From positions 57,162,333-57,226,332 of the forward strand of contig CM053141.1 in the NCBI GenBank assembly GCA_028571685.1: a DNA stretch of 64,000 nt. Direction: 5' to 3'. This document shows positions 13,901 to 28,900 of this stretch, one piece after another. The position numbers and the translations under genes were made by a program. Below the pieces are notes generated by a model. The model saw only the letters and a list, made by a program, of their open reading frames with translations. It ran no database searches and was not told the DNA's origin. Numbering within the stretch: the stretch's first letter is position 1; every line of letters starts with the position of its first letter. Origin of the DNA: Heterohyrax brucei. Its lineage: Eukaryota > Chordata > Mammalia > Hyracoidea > Procaviidae.

Positions 13901-16900
13901 TAAGATGAATGTGTTACTTGTTCCTGTGATGTGATTTTTGGGTTGCCAAAGGGTGGGATGTCATGGATCGAACTGTGTCCCCCCAAAAATACGTGTAGCC
14001 ATTTGGCTCGGTCATGATTCCCAGTATCTTGTGAATGTCCTCCATTTTGAGGTTTTCCTATGCTGTATGTTAAATGATTAGGATGGGACTGTAAATCCCT
14101 TTATAAGATCACCTCCTTGCTCCACTGTAAAGGGAGTTTCCCTGGAGTATGGCTAGCCCCACCCTTAATCTTTTCAGCCTGAAAGAGATAAAAGGAAAGA
14201 GAAGCAAGCAGAGAATTGGGAACTTCCTACCATCAAGCAAGCAGCACCAGGAGAAGAACGCATTCTCCAGACCTGAGGCTCCTGCACCAGGACGCTCCCT
14301 GGACAAATACTGATGCAATACCGGACTTTCCTCCAGAGCTGACAAGGGGGAAAGCCTTCCCCAGGAGCAGACACACTGAACATGGACTTGCAGCCTACCA
14401 GACTATGTAAGAATAAACCTTTCTTTGTTAAAGCCATCCACTCTGTGGTATTTCTGTTAGAGCAGCCCTAGCTGACTAAAACAGTATTCTTTCACTGTAA
14501 TAAACTCTAACCATGACTATTACTATAGAGGAAACCTTGGTGGCATAGTGGTTCAGTTATGTCTGCTAACCAAAATGTCAGCAGTTCGAATCCACCAGGC
14601 TTTCCTTGGAAAATCTATGGAGCAGTTCTACGCTGCTCTACAGAGTTACTGTGAGTCAGAATCAGCTTGACAGTAGTGAGTTTGGTTCATTTCTTTATGA
14701 GTATAGATAGACTGAGTTCTGTAAGTCTTCCTACCAGATTACCCAACCCAGGAGGTTTTTTTGTTTGCTTGCTTTTTTGTCGTTGTTCGTGTGTGTGTGT
14801 GTTTTAAGTGAAAGTTTACAATTACAGTCCATTTTTCACAAAAACTTACAGCTTGCATTGTGACCCTAACTGTTTTTCCCATACAGTGACAGCTCCTCCC
14901 CTCCATCCTGAATTTTTGTTGTCCATCCAACCAGCTCCTGTCCTCTTCTTTCTTCTCATCTCACCTCCAGATAGGAGCTGCCCAATTAGTCTCATATATC
15001 TACTTAATCCAAGTAGCACACTCTTCACCAGTATCACATCTTATAAAAAACCACTGCTATGGAGCCGGGTCTGACTCATGGCAACCCTAGAGGTTAGAGT
15101 AGAACTGCCCTATAGAGTTTCCAAGAAGTGTCTGGTGTATTTGAACTGCTGACCTTTTGGTTAACTCGCAACAACACCAGACTTCACCAGGGACTCTTTG
15201 TTGAGTTCCCTGTAAGGTGACTCATTGGTCATAACCAGGCACCATCTAGTTCTTTTGGTCTCGTGTTGATGTATACTCTGGTTTATGCAGCCCTTCCTGT
15301 ATCCTGGGCTCATATTTTCCTTGTATCTTTGATACTCTTCATTCTCTTTTGCTACAGGTGGACTAAGACCAACTGTACCTTCTTAGATGGCCACTAGCTC
15401 GCTTTTAAAACCCCAGATGCCATTCACCAGAATGGAATGCAGAACATTTCCTTAATAAACTTTGTTATGTCAACTGACCTAGATGTACCCTGAAACCATG
15501 GTCCCCAGACTCCTGCTCCTGCTTCTCTGGCCCTCAAAATGTTTGGTTATATTAGAAAACTTAGCTTTTGATTTAGTCCAGTTGTGCTGACTTCTCCTCT
15601 ACTGTGTGTTGTCCCTTCTTTCACTTAAAGTATTTTTTGTCTGGTATCAAATTAGTAGACAGCCTTTTCCTCCTCCTCACTGTTATAACCATCAAAGATT
15701 GCTTTCTTCTGTGTTTAAACCTTTTTCTTGAGTCCCTGTAATAGTGGTATCATGCAGTATTTGTCCTTTTGCGATTAATGTCACTCAGCATAATGTTTCC
15801 AGATACTTCCAGGTTATGAGTTGTTTTTCCCAAATTCACCATTGTTCTGTATCACTGCAGAGTATTCCACCATGTTAATATACCACAGTCTGTTTATTCA
15901 TTCATTCATCTTTGGGCACCTACATTGATTCTGTCATCTTGCTACTTCAGTCAGTGTTGTGATGAACACCGGTGTGCATGCATCTATTTGTGTGGCAGCT
16001 CTTATTACTCTAGAATATATTCCAAGAAGTGAAATAGACAGATCATATGGTATTTCTATTTCTAGCTTTTCAAGAAAGCACCAAATTGATTTCCAAAGTG
16101 GTTGTACCATTTTACATTCCTATCAGCAGTTTGTGTTCTTGGCTCTCCATAGCTTCTCCACTATTTATGATTTTGTGGTTTTTGAATTAATACCAGCCTT
16201 GTTAGGATGAGCAGTTCAAATCCACCAGGCACTCCTTGAATACTCTGGTGTCAGTTCTACCCTGGCCCCTAGGGTTGCCATGAGTCACATCCAACTCAAT
16301 GGCACTTGGCTTGGCTGTTAGGATGAGATAGTATCTCACTGTATTTTTCACTGAGATTTCTCTAATGACTAATGATCATGAACATTCCCTCTTGTATCTG
16401 TTAGCCACTGTCTTCTTTGATGAAGAGCCTGTTTATATCCTTTGTCCATTTTTTAATTGGGTTATTGGTCTTTTTCTTGTTGAGATTTTGCAGTATCTTG
16501 CAGATTTTAAAGATTAGATGCTGGTTAGATTTGTCACCAAGTCAATTCTGACTCACAGTGACCTGTCAGGACAAAGCAGAACTGCCCCACTGAATTTCTA
16601 AGGAGCAGCTTATGGATTTGAACTGCGAAACTGTAGGTTAGCAGCTGTCATGGATTGAATTGTGTCCCCCAAACGCATGTGTGTCGATGTGGCTAGGCCA
16701 CAATTCCCAGTGTTTCACAATTATTCATCATTTTGTCACCTAATGTGATTCACCTATGTGTTGTAAATCCTGTCTTTGAGATGTTAATGAGATGGGATTA
16801 GAAGTAGTTGTGTTAGTGAGGCAGGATGCAATCTATAAGATTAGATTCTGTCTTGAGTGAATCTCTTTTGAAATATAAAAGAGAGAAGCAAGCAGAGCAA

Positions 16901-19900
16901 CAGGGTCCTTCCTACCATCAAGAAAGAAGCACCAGGAACATAGATTATACTTTGGACTAAGGTTCCCTCCACTGAGAAATTCCTCAACCAGAGAAGGATT
17001 GATGACAAGAACCTTCACCCAGAGCCAACGAGAGAGAAAGCCTTCCTTTGAATTGGGACTTCTAGCCTCCCAGACTGTGAGAGAATAAATTTCTCCCTGT
17101 TAAAGCCATTCACATGTGGTATTTCTGTTATAGCAGCAGTAGATAACCAAGATAGCAAGCTGAGCTCTTAACTACTGTGCCACCAGGCATCCTAATCTAT
17201 ATTACTTGGTTATTATGCAAGACGGCCAAAACCATAAACAGCTGTGACAGGGTCTTAATAAATTCAGGGTCATAACTAAATTCAGCCTCATGACTATTAA
17301 GATACCCCTAAGTAGATTCCCTATCCTTTATCCATGATTGCAGTGAACTCAAAAATCAAGGGGAGTAGGACAGATGTGCCAAGCCAAGTGCAAAGTATAT
17401 CTATATCTGTCCTCATAGTCACCAAAGATATACTTTAAAGGCAATCAGGATCCTGTGCGTGAAAGCAATGAAAGGTTGTCTATGAACAGAGGTAATCTCT
17501 CAAACAATGAAATTGTTAGCTTTTTCTTTTTAAATCATTACGCCAATTAACATTATGCACTTGACTTTGAAAGTACAATGTCCCCCTGCCATTTCAGACA
17601 TATAGATTATATCTGCAAATTGTTTCCCACTGCCACAAAAATAAAATCCTTTCCTAGAATTCAAAGCTGTCATTTTCAACTTTATGCACTGAAGCATGAA
17701 TCCTACGCTGCAGGTGGGTTCCTTTTGCTTCTTGTCACATAAAAGGAGTTGGGGGCACATTCATGCACCTGCCTGTCAAAAATCTCCCCTCCTCCACAAT
17801 CTGGAACAGCATCTCCATTACAGTAGCCAACAGGAATGGGTGGTTTCTAAACTTAATTGGAACTAATTAAAATTATATAAAATTAAAAGTTTCAGTCCCT
17901 AATCTTGCATTTCAAATACTTTATAGCCACATATGGCTAGTGGCTACTCTACTGGACAAGTAGATACAAAACACTTTCATTACTGCTGGAAGATCTATTG
18001 GACAACACTAGTCTATAGCAGGAGTTGATAAACTTCTTCGGTAAGGAACCAGAAAGTAAATAATTTGGGCTTTGCAGACTAACAGGCAAAATCAAGTTTA
18101 TCATGTAGGCACTATCAGAGCATGAAAGGACACAAATTTCCACACTTCTTTCACTGATGCAGTTTGAACTGTAACAATAACAACAGTCTAAATTTCTTTC
18201 TAATACAGTGCTGCTAATGAGAAGAATGGAATTCATCCTTAGAGGAATAACATTTCATTTAAGTGGGGTTCACAGTTAGTGTTCCCCATTCTCAAACTGA
18301 TAGCAAATATTCATTCATCTATTAAAATACACTTCTTCACTTGAGGCATACAAGTAAACAAACAATAACCCCTTGGATGCAATTTTCCAATCTTAGGACT
18401 GCAGTTTCTTCAAAGGGTTTGTCTACACTTTGCAGTCTCCTGATAGTGCACATGGTTAATGCGCTTAGCCATTAAACAAAAGGCTGGAGGTCTTCAGCCC
18501 ACCAACAGGTAGGTACCTCAGAAGAAAGGTCTGACAATCTGTTTCCCAAACCTCCTGTGGAGTACAGTTTATGCTGACTCATATGAAGTCACCAGGAGTC
18601 ATAATCAGCTTAACAGCAGATGGTTGGATACTGGCACTTAGGGTAGAACATTTCTCCATTTTGTATGACTGTCTCATCCATTGCAAGATACTAAGCATCC
18701 TTAGCCCTCAAGTATTAAATACTATAGCATCCTCTACTCAACGTGATCAAACAAGAAGCCCCATATCACATTTTCCAACTCTCTCCCTTCCAAAGGGAGG
18801 TACCACTACCCAGTGAAAGCACTAGACCTCTAGCTCATGTCCATGTCTTCTGCATCATCTCTGACTGTACAACATCCTCTGAATTCATAAAGAATTTACA
18901 AGTTATTTATCCTCATAAGTGATAAAAAAGGCTCATACTAAAGGAAGGAAGAGTCAGGAAGAAAGAGTCTGGATGAAAGCCTGGTTTAGAAAGCATGGGC
19001 CAGTGTCGGGGGAATGGGCAGGTTACCTTTCCATTCATGCACTGGAAAAACGTTTCCTGACTGTGATGTGTCAGGCATAGCTCAGGACCATAAAAGGAAC
19101 TGTGAACAACCCACGCAGGTTTCCACACTGTTGTTTTATCCCAAGAGCATCACACAGCTGTCATCACACTCCCTCATCTGTCCAATAAGGAAAATGGTAG
19201 CCCATATCTCAGGGGGTAATAGTCCTTCAATCAATACCTGGCATATATATATAATAACAACTAACACTTATTTTTACAACATTTACTCTTATATAGTTAG
19301 AATTATATTTCAGTTCAGTCTGTGGGTTCATGCCCAAGTCCCTGGAAGGAGGAACATCAATCAAGGATGAGTTAAGAGCAAGAAAATACATTCACTAGAA
19401 GTGGTAGGATGCTTGAGTATAAGCAAGCACCAGTAGGTTCACTAGTATTAATATGAGAGTGCTGGGGTGGCAGAAAGTGTCACGGATAGTGGTCCTGGGC
19501 ATTGTCCCCTGTGTGCTGGCAAGAGAAGCCCTACCAGCAGATGTTACTGCAGGGCTCCAGGTCAGGAGAAGAAGAAAACAGTGGACACTGTATGGCAGCC
19601 AAGATTTATAAGTGAATGCCTGGGAACAACTCTGGGGAATCCTCAGAAAGAGCTTAGGGAGATTGAAGCACCTAGAACCAGCGTTGTGCTGTATCGTGAT
19701 TGTGTGGTGGCCTTCTTTTACCCTAAAATTGGTGTGGCCTCAGAATTTTTTCTAATAACAAATAATTGCTGTTGAGTCAATGTCACGTCATGGCGATGCC
19801 CTGTGTGTTAGAGTGGAACTATACTCCACAGGGTTTTCAGTGGCTGGCTTTTCAGAAGCAGATTGCCAGGCACCTCTCGGTGAACTCAAATCTCTATCTT

Positions 19901-22900
19901 TTCGTTAGCAGCCAAGCAGATTAACTATCAACACCACTCAGAGACTCCTTATAATAAGAGCTACCATTTACTGAGCGCTTCCCACATGTCAGATTCTGTG
20001 GGAGAACTTTACATTTGTTTTATCATGTTATTTTTACAACAATCCTGTGAGGTCGTCATTAGCCTCCACTTCCTTTTACCCAAATGAGAACAAGTTAGAG
20101 GGTTAAATAACTTGTTCAAGACCACACAACTAACAGTGGGGAAAAAGGCCATGCTGTAGGGGTCATGGTGTGAACAACAGTCACTGAAGAAATGCCACAT
20201 GGCAGTAACTCATTATGATTCTTTATCATTTCTCAACAGTACCCAACATAGTGTTCTATTAACATTTGTTTAAAATCAGTAGAAACATCTCAACTATACA
20301 TCCATAGCCATGTCTTACTATTTAACATTCAAATTCATTAAAGACAGACAAAAACACTGTCATCTAGTCAATTCCAGCTCCTAACAACACTCTAGGACAG
20401 AACAGAACTGCCCTATGTGGTTTCTAAAGAGCAGCTGGTGCATTCAAACTGCTGACCTTCTGGGTTAGCCATTGAGCTCCTAACCACCACACCAGCACGG
20501 TTCCAGCATTTAACACCAGGAATCCTATCAAACAAAATCAAGTTGACAGCCTCCATATTATTACTGTTACAAATTAAAAAGCATGCAGCACTTACCTGGA
20601 GGCCTTTATTAGTGATTATTACTGGAGCCTCATCATTCACTGATTCTATAGTCACAAAAATAGTTTGAGGCAAACTCTGTTTTCCAAGCACTGAGCTGTT
20701 TGCAAAGATGGTGAAGTTGTCAAGAAGCTCCTCACTGTCATCATGAACATAGTAAATCAATTTCTTTTCTACCTATGACCAACAAAAATATCAACTTAAT
20801 TGAAATGTAATTTGAAAATACGAATAAATTGCTACTTAAGGAATGCTAACTTTGTAAACCTTTCTGAATCACAGAAACACGTCTCCATTCCATGAAGTTT
20901 GACAAATTGAGTACAAGCTGGAAGTGACAGTGTTGTTTTTCTGGAATTATGCTGCATCTGAGCAATAAGCCTAAAGAAGAATAGAGAAACAGGGCAATGT
21001 GGTGTGGTGAAACAAACCTTGGACTGGTAACGACAAAGCCTGAGTCCATATGTTATTTCTAACACTAAAGTGTGTTGTCAGTAAATTGCATAATCCTGCC
21101 TTCTCTCAATGGCACAAAAGTCCATTGTCATTGAATCACTTCCAAACCATGGTGACCCCATACGTTAGAGTAGAACTGCTCCCAAAGTTTTCCTTGCGTC
21201 TAATCTTAACAGAAGCAGATCATCAGGGCTTTCTTCCCAAAGCATGCCACCCAGTGAAACTGAGACTCTGCTTGCTTATTTTCAGGGACTAAAGTTTGAA
21301 TTTTTGCTTATTTTGTTGGACAATTCAGTTTGATTTATGCTCAACCTAATTGGGATGTCTGACTATTCCACACACTGGTTAGATTTTTCTTTTTAGAAAT
21401 AGTATGGGCCAGATCAAGTAGGTAGTTTCCATAAACTTCTCTTTTCTGAGCTAAGCATGAATTGTTGCCTTAAATATTTTTGTATGTGAAGTTACACTGC
21501 TACCTCCTAACCCTCCTCATCCTCCTCAAAAGACATATTTTTGTGCATCTCTTAACCGATGCTACCCATAACAACCTCAATGTAGCTCCTGAGGACAGAA
21601 TATGACCAAATACATTGCAGCTGTCACCTCTTTGGAATCCAATTATACTATCAAGGCAGATTTCCCCCTGCACTAATCCAAATGCAAACATTTAATTTTA
21701 TCCCTGTTCAATGTATTTTTTATAATCATTATTTTAATTCTGAAACAGTCATCTCATGAATTAGTTATTCCTCCTGGATTTGCAGTAACCTGAAATTTGA
21801 TCAGAATCCTTTTCATGTTTTCAACAGAAATGCTGAAAAGCACAGGGTCAAAATCAGAGACCGAGAGTTTTAAAGCCAAAAGGGAACTTAGCTTCAGTGT
21901 CTTTGTGACCCACAAATACAACAGCTGAGAACTTTCCAAACTCCAAAGAGTAGCTGAACTTCTAAAAAACGTTTCTATGATTGTGTTTGTTTTGACAGAA
22001 ATACAGCCAAAATTTTCAAGTCTGCGTCGCCCATTCCTATGGCATATTTCCTTTGAGCAAAGACTTTTTTGATCTTCCAGAGGTGTTTCAACAAGAGCTG
22101 AAAAGTTCATTACGGGTCTCCAGGGAAAGTTGCAACCACTCATACAAAGGTGTTATGATGATTTCTTTGTAGTTCCATGGACAGAAAACTTCCTGATCAT
22201 ATGCCTGACCACATGTTCCTGGAACATGCTGTCTTAAGCTATTTGAAAATAAACTTGGAAGACAACACTGAGCAGAGGTAGAAGTTTTGATTTAATAAAC
22301 TTTCTGAATATAGCATCTAGTAGTAGTCATCTGCTCTGTAGTTTCCCTGGGGAAATATATTGTACCCTCAAGGTCTGAAAAAATTGAGAGCCCTGATGGC
22401 CCAGCAGCTAACAGCCAGCTGCTAACCAAAGGGTTGGCAGTTTAAATCTACCAGCTGCTCCTTGGAAACTCTATGGGGTAGTTCTGCTCTGTCTTGCAGG
22501 GTCACTATGCACCAGAACAGACTCAACAACAGTGGGTTTGAGGTTTTTTTGTCTATCTGTTTGCTTAATATGAAAGGAAAGAGAGGAATTTGTGGTATTT
22601 GTCTATTCTTAGACTTCTATCAATAGAAAAACATCTGCTGGTCTAAATTAAAGGTCATAATAAACTTGTAGAAAATCTCGAAAGATTTAAAACAGTTAGT
22701 ACCCTGACACTAATCATGTTTAAGGGCATATGGTGTCACCCTTCTGCCCATGTCCCACCCTCTCCTATTGCTCACCATCTCATCTGGGGTGAAAAGGTGC
22801 AGCTTCTGGCCTTCGCACAGCTCACCTCCGCATTTCATCTGCTGCTGTCTCTCCCATGCACACAGCTCCAGCCACAGTGGACTTTGTTGTTCCCCAGACA

Positions 22901-25900
22901 TGCCAGGCCCGCAGCCAACACTGCTGCACTTGCTATTCCCTCTGCTGAAGGCTCTTGCCCCATGCCCACTCAGCACCTCCATCAGTCGCCTTCAGGTGTC
23001 TGCTCACATGCTGCCTTCTCAATGCAGCCTTCCCTGATTACCCTGTTTCAAATCAAACTCGCACACACACACGCATAAACATACACACACCCCCCACTAA
23101 AAGCTCCAGTACTTCCTGTCCCTTTCCTGCTTTCTCTCATGGCACTATCGTTCATTCAACATGCCATTTATTTCACACATTTATTTTATTTATTGTCAGA
23201 CTCTCTCCCATCTCCCTTCCCAGAAAGAGATTATTGTCTGTTTAGCTCATTGCTTTATCACTCCTGATATAATAGGTAACTCAATAAATACTTAGTCTAT
23301 TAACCAAAAGCAATATGATGAGGTCTGTATTCCTCCAAGACACTAGAATTACAGCCACCAGTTTTCAGGGTCTACTGTCATTTTAAGGGAAAAATAACAA
23401 CGCTTCAAAGCCTAGAGACCTCAGGAATAATAGAGGTACAGAATGGGAAGGAGCAACCTAACCTAGCAGGGGTAGATATGTGTGCAACCTTGATTCCTCT
23501 CTGAGAACAAAGATACCCAATAACAGAGACAGCACACAGATTCAGCCAGCCATCATTAAATAAACACTATGGATTTCCACTTACTGACTACCAGTAGTAA
23601 ATATTTGGTTGACAACACCAAAAGTTAGTGTCTCACCCAAAACAGGTTACTAACCTAACCTAGAATACTCAGGGTAGAAAGCATTCCATTCAGCTGACAC
23701 AAGAGAAGGTCATTTATCTCAATGGTTTTCCCAGCCTTTGAGAAGTTAGCAGCAGCTAAAACACCTGCATAGGAGTCACTAAAGAATCGCTGATTTCTAA
23801 GGTCTTTTCCAACCTCAGAATTTGCTACTACTCCCCAGAGTTCCTTAAAGCCACCTGGTTAAGACTAAATCCCTCGGCAGATAACTCAAGAGCCTCCACA
23901 GTTTAGCCCAAGCGCTCCCGGCCACTCCTCAGGTCACCTGTGCTGATCTTGGAGCCTTTCCACTCCCTGAGCCTCCCTTCACTTTGAGAGGTCCCTGCCT
24001 TGGGCCTCTGCTGCCTGTCCTTGGAGTGCTGTACTCTGTTTGCTCCTCTGGTATCTTTCTCTCTCTCCTCAAAGTTTACTTTAAATATTATTCCCTCTGT
24101 GAAGTTATCCCTATTCTCTTCAAGTAGAATCAACTATGTCAATTCTGTACTCCCCACGGCATCACTCTGAAATCACTACATTAAAGGTAAGAAGAGCAGA
24201 TCTTATATCGGGGTCTGCCTGGTTCCCCAAACCATTTCGTGAGGGCAAGGAAAATATGTCACACTTATCATGGCAAGGCCACCTATCAGCTCGAACAGAG
24301 TATTTAGAATGTCAATTCAAATCAGTCGATGGGATGAAATACTTAGAGGCAAAAGGAAGCACTGCCCATGGGTTCCTGGCTGCATAAGCAAAGATACCCA
24401 AAGAATGGTAAAACCCAAACCAAACCTGCTACCTTCAAGTCAATTCTGACTGAATGGCGACCCCATGTGTTACAGAGCAGAACTGCTCCACGGGATTTTC
24501 TTGGCTGTAATCTTTACCGAAGCAAATTGCCAGGTCTTTCTTCTGTGGCACCACAGGGCAGGTTTCAACTGCCAAGCTTTAGGTTAACAGACAAATGCAA
24601 ACTGTTTGCACCAGCCAGGGCCCAAAGGAGAAGTAGGTGGTTATAAATGGTTTCCAGCTGGAGGAGTTTGTATTGCTGTGAAACAATAGGGATCTGCAAG
24701 CTACTTTTGAATATTTAAATAGAAAGAGATGGCTTGTTGTTCTCAAATTCACAGTGAAGAAGGAAAATCTGACAATAATACCATGCTAGTTCAAAACAAA
24801 GGAACCTGACAATAGCCTAGAGCTGACTTTGATTATTTTATGCTGCTTGGATCCAGACTGACAGCTGTGTCTAGCTCCTGGTGGGAGGGACCAGGACATT
24901 TTACCACTGAAGGTCTAGCACGGGATACAGCACAGAATACAGACTCCATGAAACATCTGCTGCTTGAAAGAGTGAACACAGGAAAAAAATCAACTAATAA
25001 TAAGAACATATGTGTGTTACATATCTGAGTATTACATTTTTAGAAGGACAAGAATGATGTAGAGCTCACCTAGAACTGGGTAGCCATGTTGGTGCCAGGG
25101 CTAGAAATCCATGGCATATGGGGAAAGGTAGAAGAACTAGAGATGTTTAACCTAAAGAAGATAAATTCTGTGGATTTTGATAATTTAGTTAAAGTATTTA
25201 ATGAGTTTTCATATAAGGAAGCCAGATTTGTTCTGTGGAGTATTAGAACTAGAGAAGGTTCTAAATGGCAAATTTCAGCTTAACATAAAGATTTTCTAAC
25301 AACTGGAGTTTTTTTAAACTGGAAGGAACCATGTCAGGAAGTAGCGTGTTCTCCAGCACCAAAGAGGCCAAGCAATAATGGGTAGATACCTCTCTACGGA
25401 GGTAATGCAGAAGTGCTTCACGTACCTGATGAGAGGCTGGAGTTGATAACCCTCTAAGGCTGCATCACTCCTGAGAGCCCATGAGCCCAAATGATAGTGT
25501 CCCCCGCCCCCCGCTTACCCAACACATTCAAATACATTAACTGGGAGTTATTACCTCTTTCCTGGTAAATTTCATTAGTTTTACTCTCGGAAAATGAGAA
25601 TTTTCAACATAACCATGTTTTGGTGGTTCAAGTAGGACAAATTCACTGTCAAGTCCCGCAAAGTATTTGCTTGGAATTTTGAGGTAGTCTTCCAGAAGAG
25701 CTCTCGAACCACCTTCTTGTACTGTGAAATTCTGTACCTCCAGAGGAATTCGCTTGGGGATGATATCCACCAAGATTTCCACTCCACTCACAGTTTGGAA
25801 ACTATTGGTCACATCCAGCGAAAACCGGTCCTGGTGTTGGTCAGGGGCTGTCTGCACATAGTATATGCTGCCATCATCAATATCCTGCTGGGTAAAACTC

Positions 25901-28900
25901 AAAAGGGACTTTTCTTCTGCCCTCGAGCTGTGTTCTTCCACTATAGAATTGTGGAGGTATCCATGCGCTGGCGGAACGCTGACTATGAACACTGCCTCCG
26001 AGGGGATATCATCTTCGTATACAGTCTTATGTTCAAGTACACAAAACACAGAGACAGAAAGAAAAACACATTAATACATGCAAGGGTTAAGACCTCCGAT
26101 GACCCAAATTGTCTTCTATTGACATCCACAAATGGCCTAAGTTACAATCAAGGATGATACACAGTTTAAGCCAGGGACTGTTAAGACTGGTCTCTGCACA
26201 GGTCAATACACTGAACATCAGTCCTGACCACAAAGCAAGGTAACAGTCAACAATTACTGTTATCAGGACTAATCCCTGGAGAAGGACATCACACTGGATG
26301 ACGCAGATGGTTAGCGAGAAAGAGGAATACCTTCAATGAGATGGACTGACCCAGCGGCTGCAACAATGGGCTGAAACGTGGTAATCATTGTGAGGATGGC
26401 TCAGGACCAGACAATGTTTTGTTCTCTTATACACAAGTTCTCTATGAGTAGGAACCGACTGAACAGCACCTACAACACCAGTGGTCAACAACACTGGAGT
26501 CCAACCTAAAATATTAAAAGGCCTCACTCAAAGCAGTGGAAACTCTGGTGCCATAGTGGTTAAGAGTTACAGCTGTTAATCAAAAGGTTAGCAGTTTCAA
26601 TCCACCAGGTGCCTCTTGGAAACTCTATGGGGGCAGTTCTACTCTGTCCAGTAGGGTCACTATGAGTCAGAATCAACTTGATGGCAGCGGGTAGGCTTTT
26701 GGGTTTACTCAAAGCAGCAAGAAATGCAGGAATAGAAAACTGAAGTGAAAGAAATAAAATGATTAAGACGGAAAAAAGGTGATGGAAGAAGCAGCAGTTG
26801 AGTCATTAAAATTGCAAAAGCTTACAGGAAAGTTTGAAGAGTGTATTTTTCTCTCCCACTGTCACTAGCTCAGCATTTTCAACACATATTTGATTTAGCA
26901 CAATCCATTGCAAAGCTGTGATTGTAAATGGTTTAAGATCACTTAACTACACATGCCCCCTTGTGGTGAAACTTATATAATAAACTTACATTCACAGGAA
27001 ACTTGGTGCCATAGTAGTTAAGTGCTGTGGCTGCTAAATAAAAGGTCAGCAGTTCAAATCACCACTGGCTCCCTGGAAACTCTATGGGGCAGTTCTACTC
27101 TGTCCTATAGGGTCACTATGAGTCAGAATTGACTCCATCGCGGTGAGTTTGGTTTGGTTGACACCTGAGACTCGTTATCAGGAGGGACTGGTCTCTAAAG
27201 AAAGATATCATGCTTGGTGAAGTAAAAAAAAAAGTTAAAAAACAAAAAACACTGCCGTGGAGTCAATTCTGACTCACAGTGACCCTATAGGACACAGCAG
27301 AACCACGCCATAGAGTTTCCAAGGAGCATCTGGTGGATTCAAACTGCAACCTTTTGGCTAGCAGATGTACTGTTTAACCCCTATGTCATCAGGGTTTCCC
27401 AGTAAAGCAGAGGGTAAGGGAAAACGAGGAAGATCTTCAGAGAGATTGAGACAACGGCTGTGACAGTAGGCTGAAGCACAACCAGGATTGTGAGGACGGC
27501 ACAAGACCAGGAGGTATTTCATTTTGTCACACACAGGGTCACTGTAAGTTAGAAGTGACTCAACAGCACCTAACACCACAAGCTCCTAAAGCAGAGCGTC
27601 AGTGAAAAAGAAGACCTTTGACAAGATAGACTGACACAGTGGCTGCAACAACGGGCTCAAATAGAGCCACCGAGGGTGAGATTGTTGTTTAAGGAGTCGT
27701 TGTGAGTCAAAAACAACTTGAGAGCATCTAGCAACAACAGTCTCCTGAAAAATAATGGAGAAAGGCTACTGGGTCCGGCATTTCCTTATTTGAAACTCAT
27801 TATTTCAGTTTCAATTTGAATTCATTACTACTTGATACAAGTGGCCACATTTTGCAAACAAGTAATCTGTTTGCAATCCTGAGGGTAGACTCAGAATAAC
27901 CTGCATTCATAGCCAGTTCTCATAAAACACAGTTTATGCACCCTGTACACTATTCTCTAAAAAGAACACTCCCTCCTAACCCTGATCAGTGTGGCCATGC
28001 ATGCTGGGAGTTTCCATGTAGGAGGCCCAGGAAACCAGGTGGCTTCTAGCTGGAGGTCTCACCCCTGGTATTCCATCTATCTATGCCAACTCCATCTATC
28101 GGTTACAGAGAACTATACAAAGCCACATTCACAGCTATGGAAATAAACTGTGTAACAGTATCCTTGGCTGTTTTAGAAATCTTTTTCATATTCATTAAAT
28201 TACTTCAAGTTTTAATACCCTGCTTTATTACATTGCAAATGTTAAATAAGATCAAATAAAATACAGCAGGCTGCCATGAATAATGAATAAGAATAAAGAT
28301 CTCTTAACTGACTATAAAAGGTACCTCCTATCCAAATCCTCGTTCATGCTACACTAACACACACATACATACACACACGTGTGAGCACATGCAGACTAGC
28401 TTCAAAACAAGGCTTAGAATTCCTTATATTCTATTCCAACTATGTGAAAATTAAGCCCATCACCACCAAGTTGATTTCAATTCTTAACAACCCTAAAGGA
28501 CAGAGTAGAACTGCCCCATAGAGTTTCCAAGGAATGCCTGGTGGATTCACACTGCTGATCTTTTAGTCAGTAGCTGTAGTACTTAACCACTACACTCCCA
28601 GGGTTTCTATATGAAAATTAAGACCCAAACCCATTGCTGGTGAGTCAATTCTGATGCATAGTGACCCTACAGGACAGAGGAGAACTCCTCCATAGAGTTT
28701 CCACAGACTGCCTGATGGATTCAAATTGCTGACTTTTTTTAGTTAGCAGATACAGTACTTAAGCACTATACCATCAGTGTTTCCATAGGAAAATTAAACT
28801 CCAAAACAAACCCACTGCTGTTGAGTTGATTCTGATTCATAGAAACCCTAAAGGACAGAGTAGAACTGCCCCACAGTTTCCAAGGACTGCCTGGCAGATT

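Larger units (their letters stand above)
14755..16540 (-). mobile_element. L1 LINE, 3' UTR and C-terminal ORF2 only
   Basis: Poly-T, then a reversed L1 3' UTR (aagtgaaagtttacaatta) and reversed ORF2 C-terminus (gatttccaaagtggttgtaccattttac, gatgagatagtatctcactg). Co-linear with the larger L1 at 56456-60552. It is 5' truncated and carries two inserted AfroSINEs (15044-15190 and 16212-16316). Confidence 0.85.

Noticed and set aside
21754-22143. 129-codon minus-strand frame in intron 4
   Set aside because: On the gene's strand but without similarity to the CSPG family, and exons 4 and 5 already join in frame without it.
22750-23078. Overlapping proline/serine-rich frames near 22.7-23.2 kb
   Set aside because: The stretch is an L2 relic with a CA run; frames reflect its pyrimidine-rich strand.
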